A stretch of DNA of 46,067 bases from JAXMHB01 sp046346965 (GCA_046346965.1 JAXMHB010000024.1:1-46067); one strand, 5' to 3'. Positions 15,913 through 27,219 are shown, counted from the stretch's first letter. A program made the numbers and translations. The notes: generated from the sequence alone by a model not told the origin.

Positions 15913-17388
15913 ATGAGCGCACTGCCCCGACTTCCCTTTGGCTTTGCCCGCAAGCATGGCGTCGCCGTGCTCGGATCTGCGGGTGGCAAGGCGCGCGTGG
16001 CCTGTCGGCCGGACGTCAAGCCGGAGGCTTTGCTGGAGTTGCGGCGCTTCCTCGGCGTGCCGCTGGCGCCAGAGAAGGTCACGGCCGAGCGCTTTGAGGC
16101 GCTGCTGCAGGAGTTGTACGAGGGCGGCGGCGAGGACTCGCGCTCGATGGCGGCCGATATCGATCAGCGCCTCGACCTGAAGCAGCTGGCCGACGAGCTG
16201 CCCGAGCCCACCGATCTGATGGAGAGCGAGGACGACGCGCCGATCATTCGGCTGATCAATGCCTTGCTGGCCGAGGCGGTGCGCGAGAACGCCTCCGATA
16301 TCCACATCGAACCTTACGAAAACCGGTTGGTCGTGCGCTTCCGCGTCGACGGGGTGCTGCGCGAGGTGCTGTCGCCGCAGAAGTCGATCGCCTCGCCGGT
16401 GGTCAGCCGCATCAAGGTGATGGCCAAGCTCGATATTGCCGAAAAGCGCCTGCCGCAGGACGGCCGCATCGGCCTGCGCGTGGCCGGCCGGCCGGTGGAC
16501 GTGCGCGTGTCGACGATTCCGGCCAGCTTCGGCGAGCGCGTGGTGCTGCGTTTGCTGGACAAGCAGGCCGGGCGCTTGAACCTCACCGAACTCGGCATGG
16601 ACGAGGCCACGCGCGGCCGACTCGACGAGTTGATCCATCGCCCGCACGGCATTCTGCTGGTCACCGGCCCGACCGGTTCCGGCAAGACCACCACGCTGTA
16701 CGCCGGCCTGATGCAGCTCAACGACAAGAGCCGCAACATCATGACGGTGGAAGATCCGATCGAGTACTACATCGACGGCATCGGCCAGATGCAGGTCAAC
16801 ACCAAGGTCGACATGACCTTCGCGCGCGGCCTGCGCGCCATCCTGCGTCAGGACCCGGATGTGGTGATGGTGGGCGAAATCCGCGATTTGGAGACCGCCG
16901 AGATCGCGGTGCAGGCCTCGCTGACCGGCCATCTGGTGCTGTCCACGCTGCACACCAATACCGCGGTGGGCGCAGTGACGCGCCTGCGCGACATGGGCAT
17001 CGAGCCCTTCCTGCTGTCCTCCAGTCTGATCGGCGTCCTTGCCCAGCGCCTGGTGCGCATGCTCGATCCCGCCACGCGCGAGGAGTACCAGCCCACGCCA
17101 GCCGAACTGGCGGCGCTCGGGCACCCGGAGGCGCGCGGCCAGCGTCTGTGGCGGCCGAGGCCGGATCTGTTCCAGAAGGCCGGTGGCTACAAGGGCCGCA
17201 CCGGCGTGTACGAGCTGGTCGCGGTCGATGAAGCGCTGCGCCAAGCCATCCACGAAAAAGCCAGCGAGCAGGAGCTGGATCGCATCGCGCGGCGCACGAG
17301 TCCGGGCATCCTGGATGACGGTTGGCGCAAATGTGTGGCCGGCATCACTTCGGTCGAGGAAGTGCTCAAGGTGACGCGCGAGGACTGA
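15913..17388 (+). CDS. gspE: Type II secretion/pilus-type assembly ATPase GspE
   Basis: This hexameric ATPase powers pseudopilus assembly at the inner membrane. The 491-aa product has an N-terminal N1E-like region, the N2 domain with NASDIHIEPYENRLVVRFRVDG, Walker A GPTGSGKTTT (about 252-261), the Asp box EDPIEYY, Walker B QDPDVVMVGEIRD and the His box GHLVLSTLHTN. The usual CxxC...CxxC zinc module of GspE is missing: after RMLD the sequence reads PATREEYQPTPAEL with no Cys. The next gene encodes a PilN/GspL-like secreted protein; no other gsp genes are in view, so this is an orphan or split locus. The start ATG at 15913 precedes the conserved LPFGFARKHGVA. Confidence 0.92.
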   Translation: MSALPRLPFGFARKHGVAVLGSAGGKARVACRPDVKPEALLELRRFLGVPLAPEKVTAERFEALLQELYEGGGEDSRSMAADIDQRLDLKQLADELPEPTDLMESEDDAPIIRLINALLAEAVRENASDIHIEPYENRLVVRFRVDGVLREVLSPQKSIASPVVSRIKVMAKLDIAEKRLPQDGRIGLRVAGRPVDVRVSTIPASFGERVVLRLLDKQAGRLNLTELGMDEATRGRLDELIHRPHGILLVTGPTGSGKTTTLYAGLMQLNDKSRNIMTVEDPIEYYIDGIGQMQVNTKVDMTFARGLRAILRQDPDVVMVGEIRDLETAEIAVQASLTGHLVLSTLHTNTAVGAVTRLRDMGIEPFLLSSSLIGVLAQRLVRMLDPATREEYQPTPAELAALGHPEARGQRLWRPRPDLFQKAGGYKGRTGVYELVAVDEALRQAIHEKASEQELDRIARRTSPGILDDGWRKCVAGITSVEEVLKVTRED

Positions 17389-17443
17389 TCCGCGTGGCCA
17401 GCCGGCGCGCTATCGTCGCCGCACTCACTCTGGAGCACTGCCG

Positions 17444-17893
17444 ATGACTGTACGCCTCGCCTGGCTGCCGCTGCTGCTGATCGGCACTCCCTTGCTCGCG
17501 CAGGACGCGGCGCCGGCCGCTGCTCCGAATGCCCCCACCGCGCGCGGCGTGCGCACGGGCCTCGAAGCCTTGCTGCCGGGCGGCGTGACGATTCTGACGG
17601 TGGAAGCGCAGGGCCCGCGCTGGCGCGTCACCGGCACCACCAGCAGCAACGAGATCCTGTCGAACTACCTGCGTGCGCTGGACGCCGACGCCGCTTTCGC
17701 GATTCCGGAGTTGTTCGACGTCGCGGCCGAGGGCTCGCAGTATCGCTACGCGCTCGGCATCAGCGTGGAATGCGACGCCCCCGGCGCGGCCAAGTCGCCC
17801 GCCTGCGGCGGCGCCGCGCCGCCCAAGCAGCAGATCTACAAATGCATGATCAACGGCACGGTCAGCTTCCAGGCGCGACCGTGCCCGGAGTGA
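17444..17893 (+). CDS. Secreted PilN/GspL-like domain protein with DUF4124-like tail
   Basis: A signal peptide is clear (MTVRLAWLPLLLIGTPLLAQ, cleavage near residue 20). Residues about 35-105 (GLEALLPGGVTILTVEAQGP ... SNYLRALDADAAF) have the pattern of the periplasmic fold of PilN/GspL-type assembly proteins. The last 25 residues (IYKCMINGTVSFQARPC) resemble DUF4124, a short Cys-pair motif of periplasmic proteins. Four Cys in the C-terminal half could form disulfides. It lies 55 bp after gspE in the same direction and may be cotranscribed. The domain calls are from pattern alone. Confidence 0.6.
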   Translation: MTVRLAWLPLLLIGTPLLAQDAAPAAAPNAPTARGVRTGLEALLPGGVTILTVEAQGPRWRVTGTTSSNEILSNYLRALDADAAFAIPELFDVAAEGSQYRYALGISVECDAPGAAKSPACGGAAPPKQQIYKCMINGTVSFQARPCPE

Positions 17894-17910
17894 GCGCTCC
17901 GCGCAGACTG

Positions 17911-19046
17911 CCGGGACGCCCGACGTAGCGCGGCTCCGTGCGCGCCGCGGTGTGGGGATGGCGATGCGCGTACATCGCGCCGGCGGCCGCGGCTTCTTTG
18001 GCAAGGTACGAAAAGCGCCGGACGCCTCGCGTCGGTGGGCGTGTGGCTCGATCAAGCTGGGCGGACGCGAGGATCCGGCCTACGAAGAGCGGTGCGATCC
18101 GGGTCGATACGAAAGCGGCGGAATCGGGTCGATACGAAAGGGGCGGGAGCGGGTCTGCCTGCCTGTTTGTTCTGTGTGCAGGACGCCCGACGTAGCGCGG
18201 CTCCGTGCGCGCCGCTGGGTGGGGAAGGCGATACAGGTGCATCGCGCCGGCGGCCGCGGCTTCTTTGGCAAGGTACGAAAAGCGCCGGACGCCTCGCGTG
18301 GGTGGGCGTGTGCCTCGATCAGGCCCGGCGGACGCGAGGATCCGGCCTACGAAGAGCGGTGCGATCGGGTCGATACGAAAGCGGCGGGATCGGGTCGATA
18401 CCAAAGCGGCGGGATCCGGGTCTGCCTGCCTGTTTGTCCTGTGTGCAGGACGCCCGACGTAGCGCGGCTCCGTGCGCGCCGCTGGGTGGGGAAGGCGATA
18501 CAGGTACATCGCGCCGGCGGCCGCGGCTTCTTTGGCAAGGTACGAGAAGCGCCGGACGCCTCGCGTATCTGGCGTGTGGCTTGATCAGGCCGTGCGGACG
18601 CAAGGATCCGGCCTACGAAGAGCGGCGGGATCCGGGTCGATACGAAAGCGGCGGGATCGGGTCGGCACGAAAGCGGTGCGATCGGGTCGATACCAAAGCG
18701 GTGGGATCGGGTCGATACGAAAGGCGGCGGGATCGGGTCTGCCTGAGTGTTGCGGGACGCCCGACGTAGCGCGGCTCCGTGCGCGCCGCTGGGTGGGGAA
18801 GGCGATACAGGTACATCGCGCCGGCGGCCGCGGCTTCTTTGGGTCGAGGGTCGAACAGCGCCGGACGCCTCGCGTATCTGGCGTGTGGCTTGATCAGGCC
18901 GGGCGGACGCGAGGATCCGGCCTACGAAGAGCGGTGGGATCCGGGTCGATACGAAAGCGGCGGGGTCGGGTCGATACGAAAGCGGCGGGAGCGGGTCGAT
19001 ACGAAAGCGGCGGGATCGGGTCTGCCCGAGTGTCGCGGGGCTCTAC
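17911..19046. repeat. Four-copy repeat tract with 25-bp tandem units
   Basis: CGACGTAGCGCGGCTCCGTG recurs at 17921, 18188, 18455 and 18762 (spacing 267, 267, 307). Each copy contains GGCGAT...ATCGCGCCGGCGGCCGCGGC, AGCGCCGGACGCCTCGCG and GCGAGGATCCGGCCTACGAAG. Each ends in tandem units of 25 bp starting GGGTCGATACGAAAGCGG. The number of 25-bp units varies between copies, with about four in the third. Open frames through it repeat the same residues and are by-products. The blocks are the inverse complement of blocks in the 2-3.1 kb tract. Confidence 0.85.
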
Positions 19047-19047
19047 A

Positions 19048-19083
19048 CCTTTAACTTTTCACCTTTCACTTTTCACGCTTCAC
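19048..19083. repeat. TTTTCAC repeat, left arm
   Basis: The run CCTTTAACTTTTCACC followed by TTTCACTTTTCAC ends at the stop of the 169-aa gene. It is an inverted match to the run at 19601-19644 on the other side of that gene. A further copy in the same orientation lies at 19749-19777. Confidence 0.7.
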
Positions 19084-19589
19084 TCGCCATTCGCCCCAGC
19101 CGCCCCACGCACCCGATAACGACAGACCTGCTCGGCATCGATCAGGTCCTCGGCTTGCAACCAGGCGCGTGCGTCCTCGGCATCCTGCTCGAACCAGGCG
19201 CGCGCCGAGCCCAGCCGGAAGCTGTAGCCCCAGGCATCCATGTCGGCGAGCGCGCGATCGCGGCCGAAGCCGGCAATGTCGTCGGCCAGCAGGATCTGCA
19301 GATAGCAGGTGGCGCCTTCCTCGTCCTCGGTGTCGGCGGCGTCGGTGTGCACTGTCGCGCGCCGCTCGGGCGTGCAGGTGATCCAGTGACAGGCCTCGTG
19401 CAGCACCGAGTGCAGCGGCGTGTCCGGCCGCGCGTACAGCGCATCGGCGATCAAGCCCGCCTCACACTCGCCCCAGTAGCTGCCGGGAATCTCGGCGTCC
19501 AGCGGCAACATGACGAGGCGCAGCCCGAATCGCCCCAGCAGGCGCTCGACGTCAGCGGTGTGCAGGTCGGAGAGACGGAGGACGGGCAT
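19080..19589 (-). CDS. Conserved hypothetical protein with HExxH motif
   Basis: The 169-aa product has HSVLHEACHWI, an HExxH zinc-binding motif as in zincin metallopeptidases, at about residues 65-70. It is followed by an acidic stretch (DAADTEDEEGATCYLQ) in which a downstream Glu/Asp could be the third ligand. No signal peptide or membrane segment is seen, so it is probably cytoplasmic. I recall similar proteins annotated only as hypothetical in related bacteria. The gene lies between two inverted TTTTCAC repeat runs and is not coupled to the min operon. Confidence 0.65.
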   Translation of the reverse strand: MPVLRLSDLHTADVERLLGRFGLRLVMLPLDAEIPGSYWGECEAGLIADALYARPDTPLHSVLHEACHWITCTPERRATVHTDAADTEDEEGATCYLQILLADDIAGFGRDRALADMDAWGYSFRLGSARAWFEQDAEDARAWLQAEDLIDAEQVCRYRVRGAAGANGE

Positions 19590-19600
19590 GGGGGGAGAGA

Positions 19601-19644
19601 GTCAAAAGTGAAAAGTGAAAAGTGAAAAGTTAAGAGTGAAAAGT
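19601..19644. repeat. GTGAAAA repeat, right arm
   Basis: Four GTGAAAAGT-type units in tandem, including AAAAGTTAAGAGTGAAAAG, lie just upstream of the 169-aa gene start. They are complementary in order to the run at 19048-19083, down to the TTAAC interruption. Confidence 0.7.
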
Positions 19645-19792
19645 CGACCGACCCCGACGGCTTTGAACGCCTGAGGAAGCTGCCAGTTTGATGCCTACCT
19701 ACAGTGGCAGGGTCGCCGGAGCAGATGCATGCGCGCCAGGTTTGGACGCTTCACCTTTCACTTTTCACCTTTCACTCGTCCCCCCGCCCCAA

Positions 19793-20044
19793 CTACTTGT
19801 CCGGCAGCGTCACCGACAACTCCAGCACTTCCTGGTCGCCTTCGCGCTGGACGTTGACGTTGACGGCGTCGGGGTCGACGTTGACGTACTTGCGGATGAC
19901 TTCCAGCAGCTCGCGCTTGAGCAGCGGCAGGAAATCCGGGGCCGACTGGGCGCCGCGTTCTTGCGCCACGATGATCAGCAGCCGCTCTTTGGCGAGCTTG
20001 GCGGTGTTCTTCGGCCGCGACCGGAACAGGTCGAAAATGCTCAT
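19793..20044 (-). CDS. minE: Cell division topological specificity factor MinE
   Basis: MinE stimulates the ATPase of MinD and drives pole-to-pole oscillation that keeps division at midcell. The 83-aa product has the N-terminal membrane-targeting and MinD-contact region (MSIFDLFRSRPKNTAKLAKERLL, written here for residues 1-20 and on) and the dimerising beta domain DAVNVNVQREGDQEVLELSV. The start lies 2 bp after the minD stop, so the pair is coupled. It is the last gene of the operon. Confidence 0.96.
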   Translation of the reverse strand: MSIFDLFRSRPKNTAKLAKERLLIIVAQERGAQSAPDFLPLLKRELLEVIRKYVNVDPDAVNVNVQREGDQEVLELSVTLPDK

Positions 20045-20046
20045 CG

Positions 20047-20856
20047 CTAGCCTCCGAACATGCGTTGGAAGAAGCCTTTGCGCTTGGGATCGATGAAGCG
20101 CATCGGGCGATCTTCGCCCAGCAGGCGCGCCACCGCGTCAGCGTACGCCTGACCGGCGTCCGCTTGTTCATCCAGGATCACCGGCACGCCGGAGTTCGAG
20201 GCCGACAGCACTTCCGGCGCCTCCGGGATCACGCCGATCACCTTGACGCCGAGGATTTCCTCGACATCGGCGATGCTCATCATGTCGCCCTTCTCGACGC
20301 GCTCGGGCGAGTAGCGCGTCAGCAGCAGATGTTCCTTGATCGGGCTCTGTCCCTGTTCGGCGCGCCGGGACTTGCTCGACATGATGCCGAGCACGCGATC
20401 GGAATCGCGCACCGAGGACACTTCCGGATTGACCACGACGACGGCGCGATCGGCGAAATACATGGCGTAGAAGGCGCCGCGCTCGATGCCGGCGGGGGAG
20501 TCGCAGATCACCACGTCGAACTCGGCGCGCAACTCGTCGATGACGCGGCCGACGCCGTCCTGGGTCAGCGCATCCTTGTCTTTGGTTTGCGAGGCGGCCA
20601 GCACCGACAGATTGTCAAAGCGCTTGTCCTTGATCAGCGCCTGTTTCAGCGTGCAGTCGCCGTGGATCACGTTGACGAAGTCGTACACCACGCGGCGCTC
20701 GCAGCCCATGATCAGGTCGAGATTGCGCAGGCCGATGTCGAAATCGACCACCGCGGTCTTCTTGCCGCGCTTGGCAAAGCCGCAGGCCAGGCTGGCGCTC
20801 GTGGTGGTCTTGCCCACGCCGCCCTTGCCGGAGGTGACTACGATGATCTCGCCCAA
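20047..20856 (-). CDS. minD: Septum-site determining ATPase MinD
   Basis: MinD is the membrane-binding ATPase that recruits MinC. The 269-aa product shows the deviant Walker A GKGGVGKTT (residues 10-18), switch I DFDIGLRNLD, Walker B VVICDSPAGIE and a C-terminal amphipathic membrane helix RKGFFQRMFGG. The length is normal for the family. It lies between minC (15-bp gap) and minE. Confidence 0.97.
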   Translation of the reverse strand: MGEIIVVTSGKGGVGKTTTSASLACGFAKRGKKTAVVDFDIGLRNLDLIMGCERRVVYDFVNVIHGDCTLKQALIKDKRFDNLSVLAASQTKDKDALTQDGVGRVIDELRAEFDVVICDSPAGIERGAFYAMYFADRAVVVVNPEVSSVRDSDRVLGIMSSKSRRAEQGQSPIKEHLLLTRYSPERVEKGDMMSIADVEEILGVKVIGVIPEAPEVLSASNSGVPVILDEQADAGQAYADAVARLLGEDRPMRFIDPKRKGFFQRMFGG

Positions 20857-20871
20857 AGCGTTCTCCTTGCC

Positions 20872-21633
20872 TCAAATAGGAAGCGGACGGATGTCCAGTC
20901 GGCCATCGTCCAGATAAATCTCGACCGCCTTGCGGGCGACTGCCGCCGGCGCCGACTCGAATACCTTGAAGTTGCCGGCGATCGACACGAGCTCCGCGGA
21001 GAAGCTCAGGCAGTAGACCCGCGCACGCAGATCGCCGGTGGCCCCCGCCAGCGCTTTGCCGCCGAGCCGACCGTACACATGCACGCAGCCATCGGCCGCC
21101 ACTTCGGCGCCGGCGCTGACGCTGCCGGTGATGATCAGATCGCGACCGCGCGCATACACCTGCTGGCCGGAGCGGATCGGCCCTTGCACCACCAGCGGTG
21201 GCTGCAGGCCGGCGGGCTCCGCTGCGGCCGGCGGCGCGGCTGGCGGTGCTTCCTCGGCCGGCGCTTCTTCCTCGACCTTGCGCGTGCGCTTGCGGTCGAC
21301 GCTCAGCGTCGGCAGGTTCAGCGCTGCGGCGGCCGCTTCCACACCGGGATTGGCGGCCAGCGCCATCACCCGCAAACCGGCTTGATGCACGCGCTCGATC
21401 AATTCGCGCAGCAAGCCGTGATCGGCCAGTTGCGACAGCGGATTCAGATCCAGCACCACCGGCGCGCCCTGCAACAAGGCCGGCGCCTGCGCGACGTGGT
21501 CGCTCAGCTCTTCCTGCAACTGCAGCAGATCAAGGTGCTTGACCGCCAGCACCATCAGCGAGAACTGGCCCGAGCGCAGCTCGAACACGGCCTCGCTCGG
21601 CACCTTGCCCGTCAGTGGCGAGCGGCGTGCCAT
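20872..21633 (-). CDS. minC: Septum-site inhibitor MinC
   Basis: MinC blocks FtsZ ring assembly near the poles. The N-terminal FtsZ-binding domain (about 1-110) is followed by a charged Ala/Pro/Glu-rich linker (VEEEAPAEEAPPAAPPAAAE) that is longer than in E. coli. The C-terminal beta-helix domain has the MinD-binding RSGQQVYARGRDLIITGSVS. The ATG at 21633 overlaps the stop of the GNAT gene by one base (TGATG), which puts both in one operon. Confidence 0.96.
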   Translation of the reverse strand: MARRSPLTGKVPSEAVFELRSGQFSLMVLAVKHLDLLQLQEELSDHVAQAPALLQGAPVVLDLNPLSQLADHGLLRELIERVHQAGLRVMALAANPGVEAAAAALNLPTLSVDRKRTRKVEEEAPAEEAPPAAPPAAAEPAGLQPPLVVQGPIRSGQQVYARGRDLIITGSVSAGAEVAADGCVHVYGRLGGKALAGATGDLRARVYCLSFSAELVSIAGNFKVFESAPAAVARKAVEIYLDDGRLDIRPLPI

Positions 21634-22208
21634 CAGGCCACCCGCGCGCTGAGCCGATCCTGCCGCAGCGAGGGCGGCAACATGCCCGTGCTCTGGTAGG
21701 TCTGCTGCACGTAAGGGTACGCCTTCATTTCCTTGACCATCAGGCTGACGCGTCGCGTGTTCGGCAGCACTTGCTGACCGACTTCCTGGAAGCCGTTGGT
21801 GCCGAAAAACACCAGCGACACGTCGTCACGCGGCTCGATGAAGACCTCGCAGGTCAGGATCGGATAGCGCACCTCGGCAAAGCTCAGCACATCGGCATAG
21901 AACACGCGGCCGATGCCATGGCGGCGGAAGCGCGAGTTGACCACGATGCGGTCGATGTACAGAAAATCCGGGTAGTGCTCGCGAAACCACAGGAAGTTGG
22001 GGCTGTCGTACGCAGCCTCCGGCGAGAGCGCGATCAAAAAGCCGGCCAGCTCGCCCTGATACAAGGCCACGCGGAAGTAGCGCGCCACCTCGAATAGCTG
22101 CTGCATCCGCTGCGGCTCGATCGGCACGATGCCAGGACCGGCGGCATTGTTGAGTGCCAGCACTGCCGCCAGATCCTCGGTCTCAATATCTCGCAAAATC
22201 AAGGACAT
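21633..22208 (-). CDS. GNAT-family N-acetyltransferase
   Basis: The 191-aa product has the GNAT core: IDRIVVNSRFRRHGIGRVFYADV contains the acetyl-CoA-binding RxxGIG loop, followed by VFFGTNGFQEVGQQ typical of the fold's last strand. The substrate is unknown. It is the first gene of the GNAT-minC-minD-minE operon, coupled to minC by a one-base overlap. No functional link to cell division is evident from the sequence. Confidence 0.85.
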   Translation of the reverse strand: MSLILRDIETEDLAAVLALNNAAGPGIVPIEPQRMQQLFEVARYFRVALYQGELAGFLIALSPEAAYDSPNFLWFREHYPDFLYIDRIVVNSRFRRHGIGRVFYADVLSFAEVRYPILTCEVFIEPRDDVSLVFFGTNGFQEVGQQVLPNTRRVSLMVKEMKAYPYVQQTYQSTGMLPPSLRQDRLSARVA

Positions 22209-22439
22209 TGCGGTTCAGGCGCTCGTCTGTTCTGGGGCGTGGCGCGGCTTGCCGGGAGCGTCTGTCCGGGGCTGCGCCGCCGCCGAATTATGCACGCCCG
22301 GCCGGGCGTGGGCGACCGCCGACCGCCGCCGCGGCCCGTGACTTCTGGACTTTCCCGGCGCGCGCCGCGCCGCGTAGGCTGAGCGCAGCGTACAGTGGCA
22401 CCCTCTGATGCACTGCGCGGTGCCCTCACTCAGACTGAT

Positions 22440-23591
22440 ATGCGCCTGCTCCGATCCTTCTCCCAAAGCCAGTTGCTGCGCTATGCGGGCCTGTTTACCT
22501 GGGCTTGCGTGGGCCTGTCGCTGGCTTTTCTGCCGCGCAATCCCTCGGCCAGCGCGTATGGCGTGAACCTGCTGGTGCTGGCCTATCTGGCGTTCGCCGT
22601 GGGCCACATCGTGCTGACGCTGGAGATGGAGCACGCCAATCGCCGCAGCGTATTCCTCGCTTGCCTGGTGGTGATGAGCATGTCCGCGCTCGGCGTGGGC
22701 TACCTGACCGGCACCGGCATTGTCGCCATCCTGGTGTTGATCTGCGCCAGTGTGCTGGCCTGGGTGCTGCCGCTGGGCCTGGGCTTTACCTGGGTGCTGC
22801 TGCTCAATCTGTCGATGATCCCGATTTTTCTGCAGCGCCCCGGTTTCAGCCTGCTCGATGCGCTGCTGCAGGACGGCCTCTACCTCAGCCTGTCGATGCT
22901 GGCTTTCACCACGTCCTATGTGGCGCAGCGCCAGACCCAGTCGCGCGAGGAATTGCGCGTGGTCAACTCGGAACTGCGCGCGACCCAGCTGCTGCTGGCC
23001 GAGGGCGAGCGCGCCGGGGAGCGCCTGCGCATCTCGCGCGAGCTGCACGATGTGGTCGGCCACCACCTGACGGCCCTCAGTCTGAACTTGGAAGTCGCCA
23101 GCCATCTGGTCAGCGGCAAGGCACTCGATCACGTCAAACAGGCGCAGTCGGTCAGCAAGCAACTGCTGGCCGATGTGCGCCAGGTGGTCAGCGCCCTGCG
23201 CGGCAGTGACACCGTCGATCTGGATCGAACGCTGCGTGAACTGGTGGCCTCGGCGCCGGCGCCGCAGATCCACCTGCATCTGCCGGAACCCTTCAAGCTG
23301 GGCGACGCCCGCCGTGCGCAGGTGCTGGTGCGCCTCACTCAGGAAATCCTGACCAACACCATGCGCCACGCCAAGGCGCGCAATTTGTGGCTGGACTACA
23401 CCCAGACCGAGGACATGGTGGAACTGGTGGCACGCGACGACGGTCGAGGATCGAGTGAGATCAAGGCCGGCAACGGTTTGACCGGCATGCGTGAACGCCT
23501 CGAAGTATTCGGTGGATCATTGGATATCGAAACCCGACCCGGCTATGGCTTCGTCGTGCTGGCGCGCCTGCCTCTGGAGAGCAAGACATGA
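22440..23591 (+). CDS. Sensor histidine kinase, DesK/LiaS type
   Basis: The first 180 or so residues form about six membrane segments with short loops and no large sensor domain, so it probably senses a membrane or intramembrane cue. The HisKA_3 dimerisation box ISRELHDVVGHHLTAL has the phosphoacceptor His near residue 203. The ATPase domain shows QEILTNTMRHAKA (N box) and GNGLTGMRERLEVFGG (G box). The ATG at 22440 is preferred; a GTG at 22395 would add 15 residues without membrane character. The stop overlaps the regulator start (ATGA). Confidence 0.92.
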   Translation: MRLLRSFSQSQLLRYAGLFTWACVGLSLAFLPRNPSASAYGVNLLVLAYLAFAVGHIVLTLEMEHANRRSVFLACLVVMSMSALGVGYLTGTGIVAILVLICASVLAWVLPLGLGFTWVLLLNLSMIPIFLQRPGFSLLDALLQDGLYLSLSMLAFTTSYVAQRQTQSREELRVVNSELRATQLLLAEGERAGERLRISRELHDVVGHHLTALSLNLEVASHLVSGKALDHVKQAQSVSKQLLADVRQVVSALRGSDTVDLDRTLRELVASAPAPQIHLHLPEPFKLGDARRAQVLVRLTQEILTNTMRHAKARNLWLDYTQTEDMVELVARDDGRGSSEIKAGNGLTGMRERLEVFGGSLDIETRPGYGFVVLARLPLESKT

Positions 23592-24253
23592 TTCGAGTGT
23601 TTCTGGTCGACGATCAGACCCTGGTGCGCCAGGGCGTGCGCAGTCTGCTGGAGCTGTCCGACGCCGTGCAGGTGATCGGCGAGGCGCGCGACGGCGACGA
23701 AGCCATCATCGAAATCCCGCGCGCGAATCCGGACGTCGTGCTGCTGGACCTGCGGATGCCGGGCAAGTCCGGTCTGGAGGTGCTGGAGCACCTGTCGCGC
23801 AGCGGCCAACTGCCGCCGACCATCATCCTGACCACCTTCGACGAGGATCAGCTGGTGCTCAACGGCCTGCGCGCCGGCGCACGCGGCTTCCTGTTGAAGG
23901 ATGTGTCGCTGGAGCAGCTGGTGGGTGCCATCAAGACGGTGGCGGAAGGCGGATCGCTGGTCCAGCCCGGGCTGACCGACCGTCTGCTGCGCGGCGTCAG
24001 TCATCTGGAGAACAAGTTCGCCAGCCTCGACGAGCCCGATCCCTTGACCGAGCGCGAGACCGAGATCCTGCGGCTGATGTCGGGTGGCTACTCCAACAAG
24101 GAGATCGCGCGCTCGCTGGATGTGGCCGAGGGCACGGTGAAGAACCACGTCTCCAACATCCTGTCCAAGCTCGGCGTACGCGATCGCACGCGCGCGGTCC
24201 TTAAAGCTCTTGAGTTGGGGCTGGTGCAGGGCCAGGGACCGGCCAAGCGCTGA
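23588..24253 (+). CDS. NarL/LuxR-type response regulator
   Basis: The receiver domain has the acidic pair DD at 8-9, phosphoacceptor Asp54 (VVLLDLRMPG), Thr near 81-82 and Lys103 (FLLKD). A GerE/LuxR HTH follows at about 150-205 (LTERETEILRLMSGGYSNKE, then VAEGTVKNHVSNILSKLGV). It is coupled to the kinase by a 4-bp overlap, so they form one two-component system. Target genes are not in evidence. Confidence 0.95.
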   Translation: MIRVFLVDDQTLVRQGVRSLLELSDAVQVIGEARDGDEAIIEIPRANPDVVLLDLRMPGKSGLEVLEHLSRSGQLPPTIILTTFDEDQLVLNGLRAGARGFLLKDVSLEQLVGAIKTVAEGGSLVQPGLTDRLLRGVSHLENKFASLDEPDPLTERETEILRLMSGGYSNKEIARSLDVAEGTVKNHVSNILSKLGVRDRTRAVLKALELGLVQGQGPAKR

Positions 24254-24258
24254 GGATC

Positions 24259-24293
24259 GCCACCCCGCGTCGCGCCGGCGACGCGGGGATGGC
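24259..24293. terminator. Bidirectional hairpin between regulator and uvrA
   Basis: GCCACCCCGCGTCGC and GCGACGCGGGGATGGC form a stem of about 14 bp with a very short loop. It lies 5 bp after the response regulator stop and 6 bp before the uvrA stop on the other strand. There is no clear T tract on either side. Confidence 0.6.
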
Positions 24294-24299
24294 GTGTGC

Positions 24300-27143
<2,844 letters not shown>

Positions 27144-27201
27144 AGTGCGTACTTACCGAAGGATCTGGGCGAGCGAGGGGCGTAGGCTGCGGTGCCCACA
27201 C

Positions 27202-27219
27202 CTAGAGCTCGAACTCTAG
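27202..27219. promoter_or_regulatory. Palindrome between uvrA and rRNA operon
   Basis: CTAGAGCTCGAACTCTAG is an inverted repeat with 6-bp arms and a 6-bp centre, 59 bp upstream of the uvrA start. It could be a repressor site. It does not match the E. coli LexA box (CTGT-N8-ACAG), and I cannot assign a protein. Confidence 0.4.

Noticed and set aside
17952..19119. Overlapping open frames through the second repeat tract
   Set aside because: All frames encode the same repeated residues dictated by the DNA repeat. None has a proper start or family.
20065..21699. 544-codon plus-strand open frame opposite minC, minD and minE
   Set aside because: It spans three well-supported genes on the other strand and has no domain.
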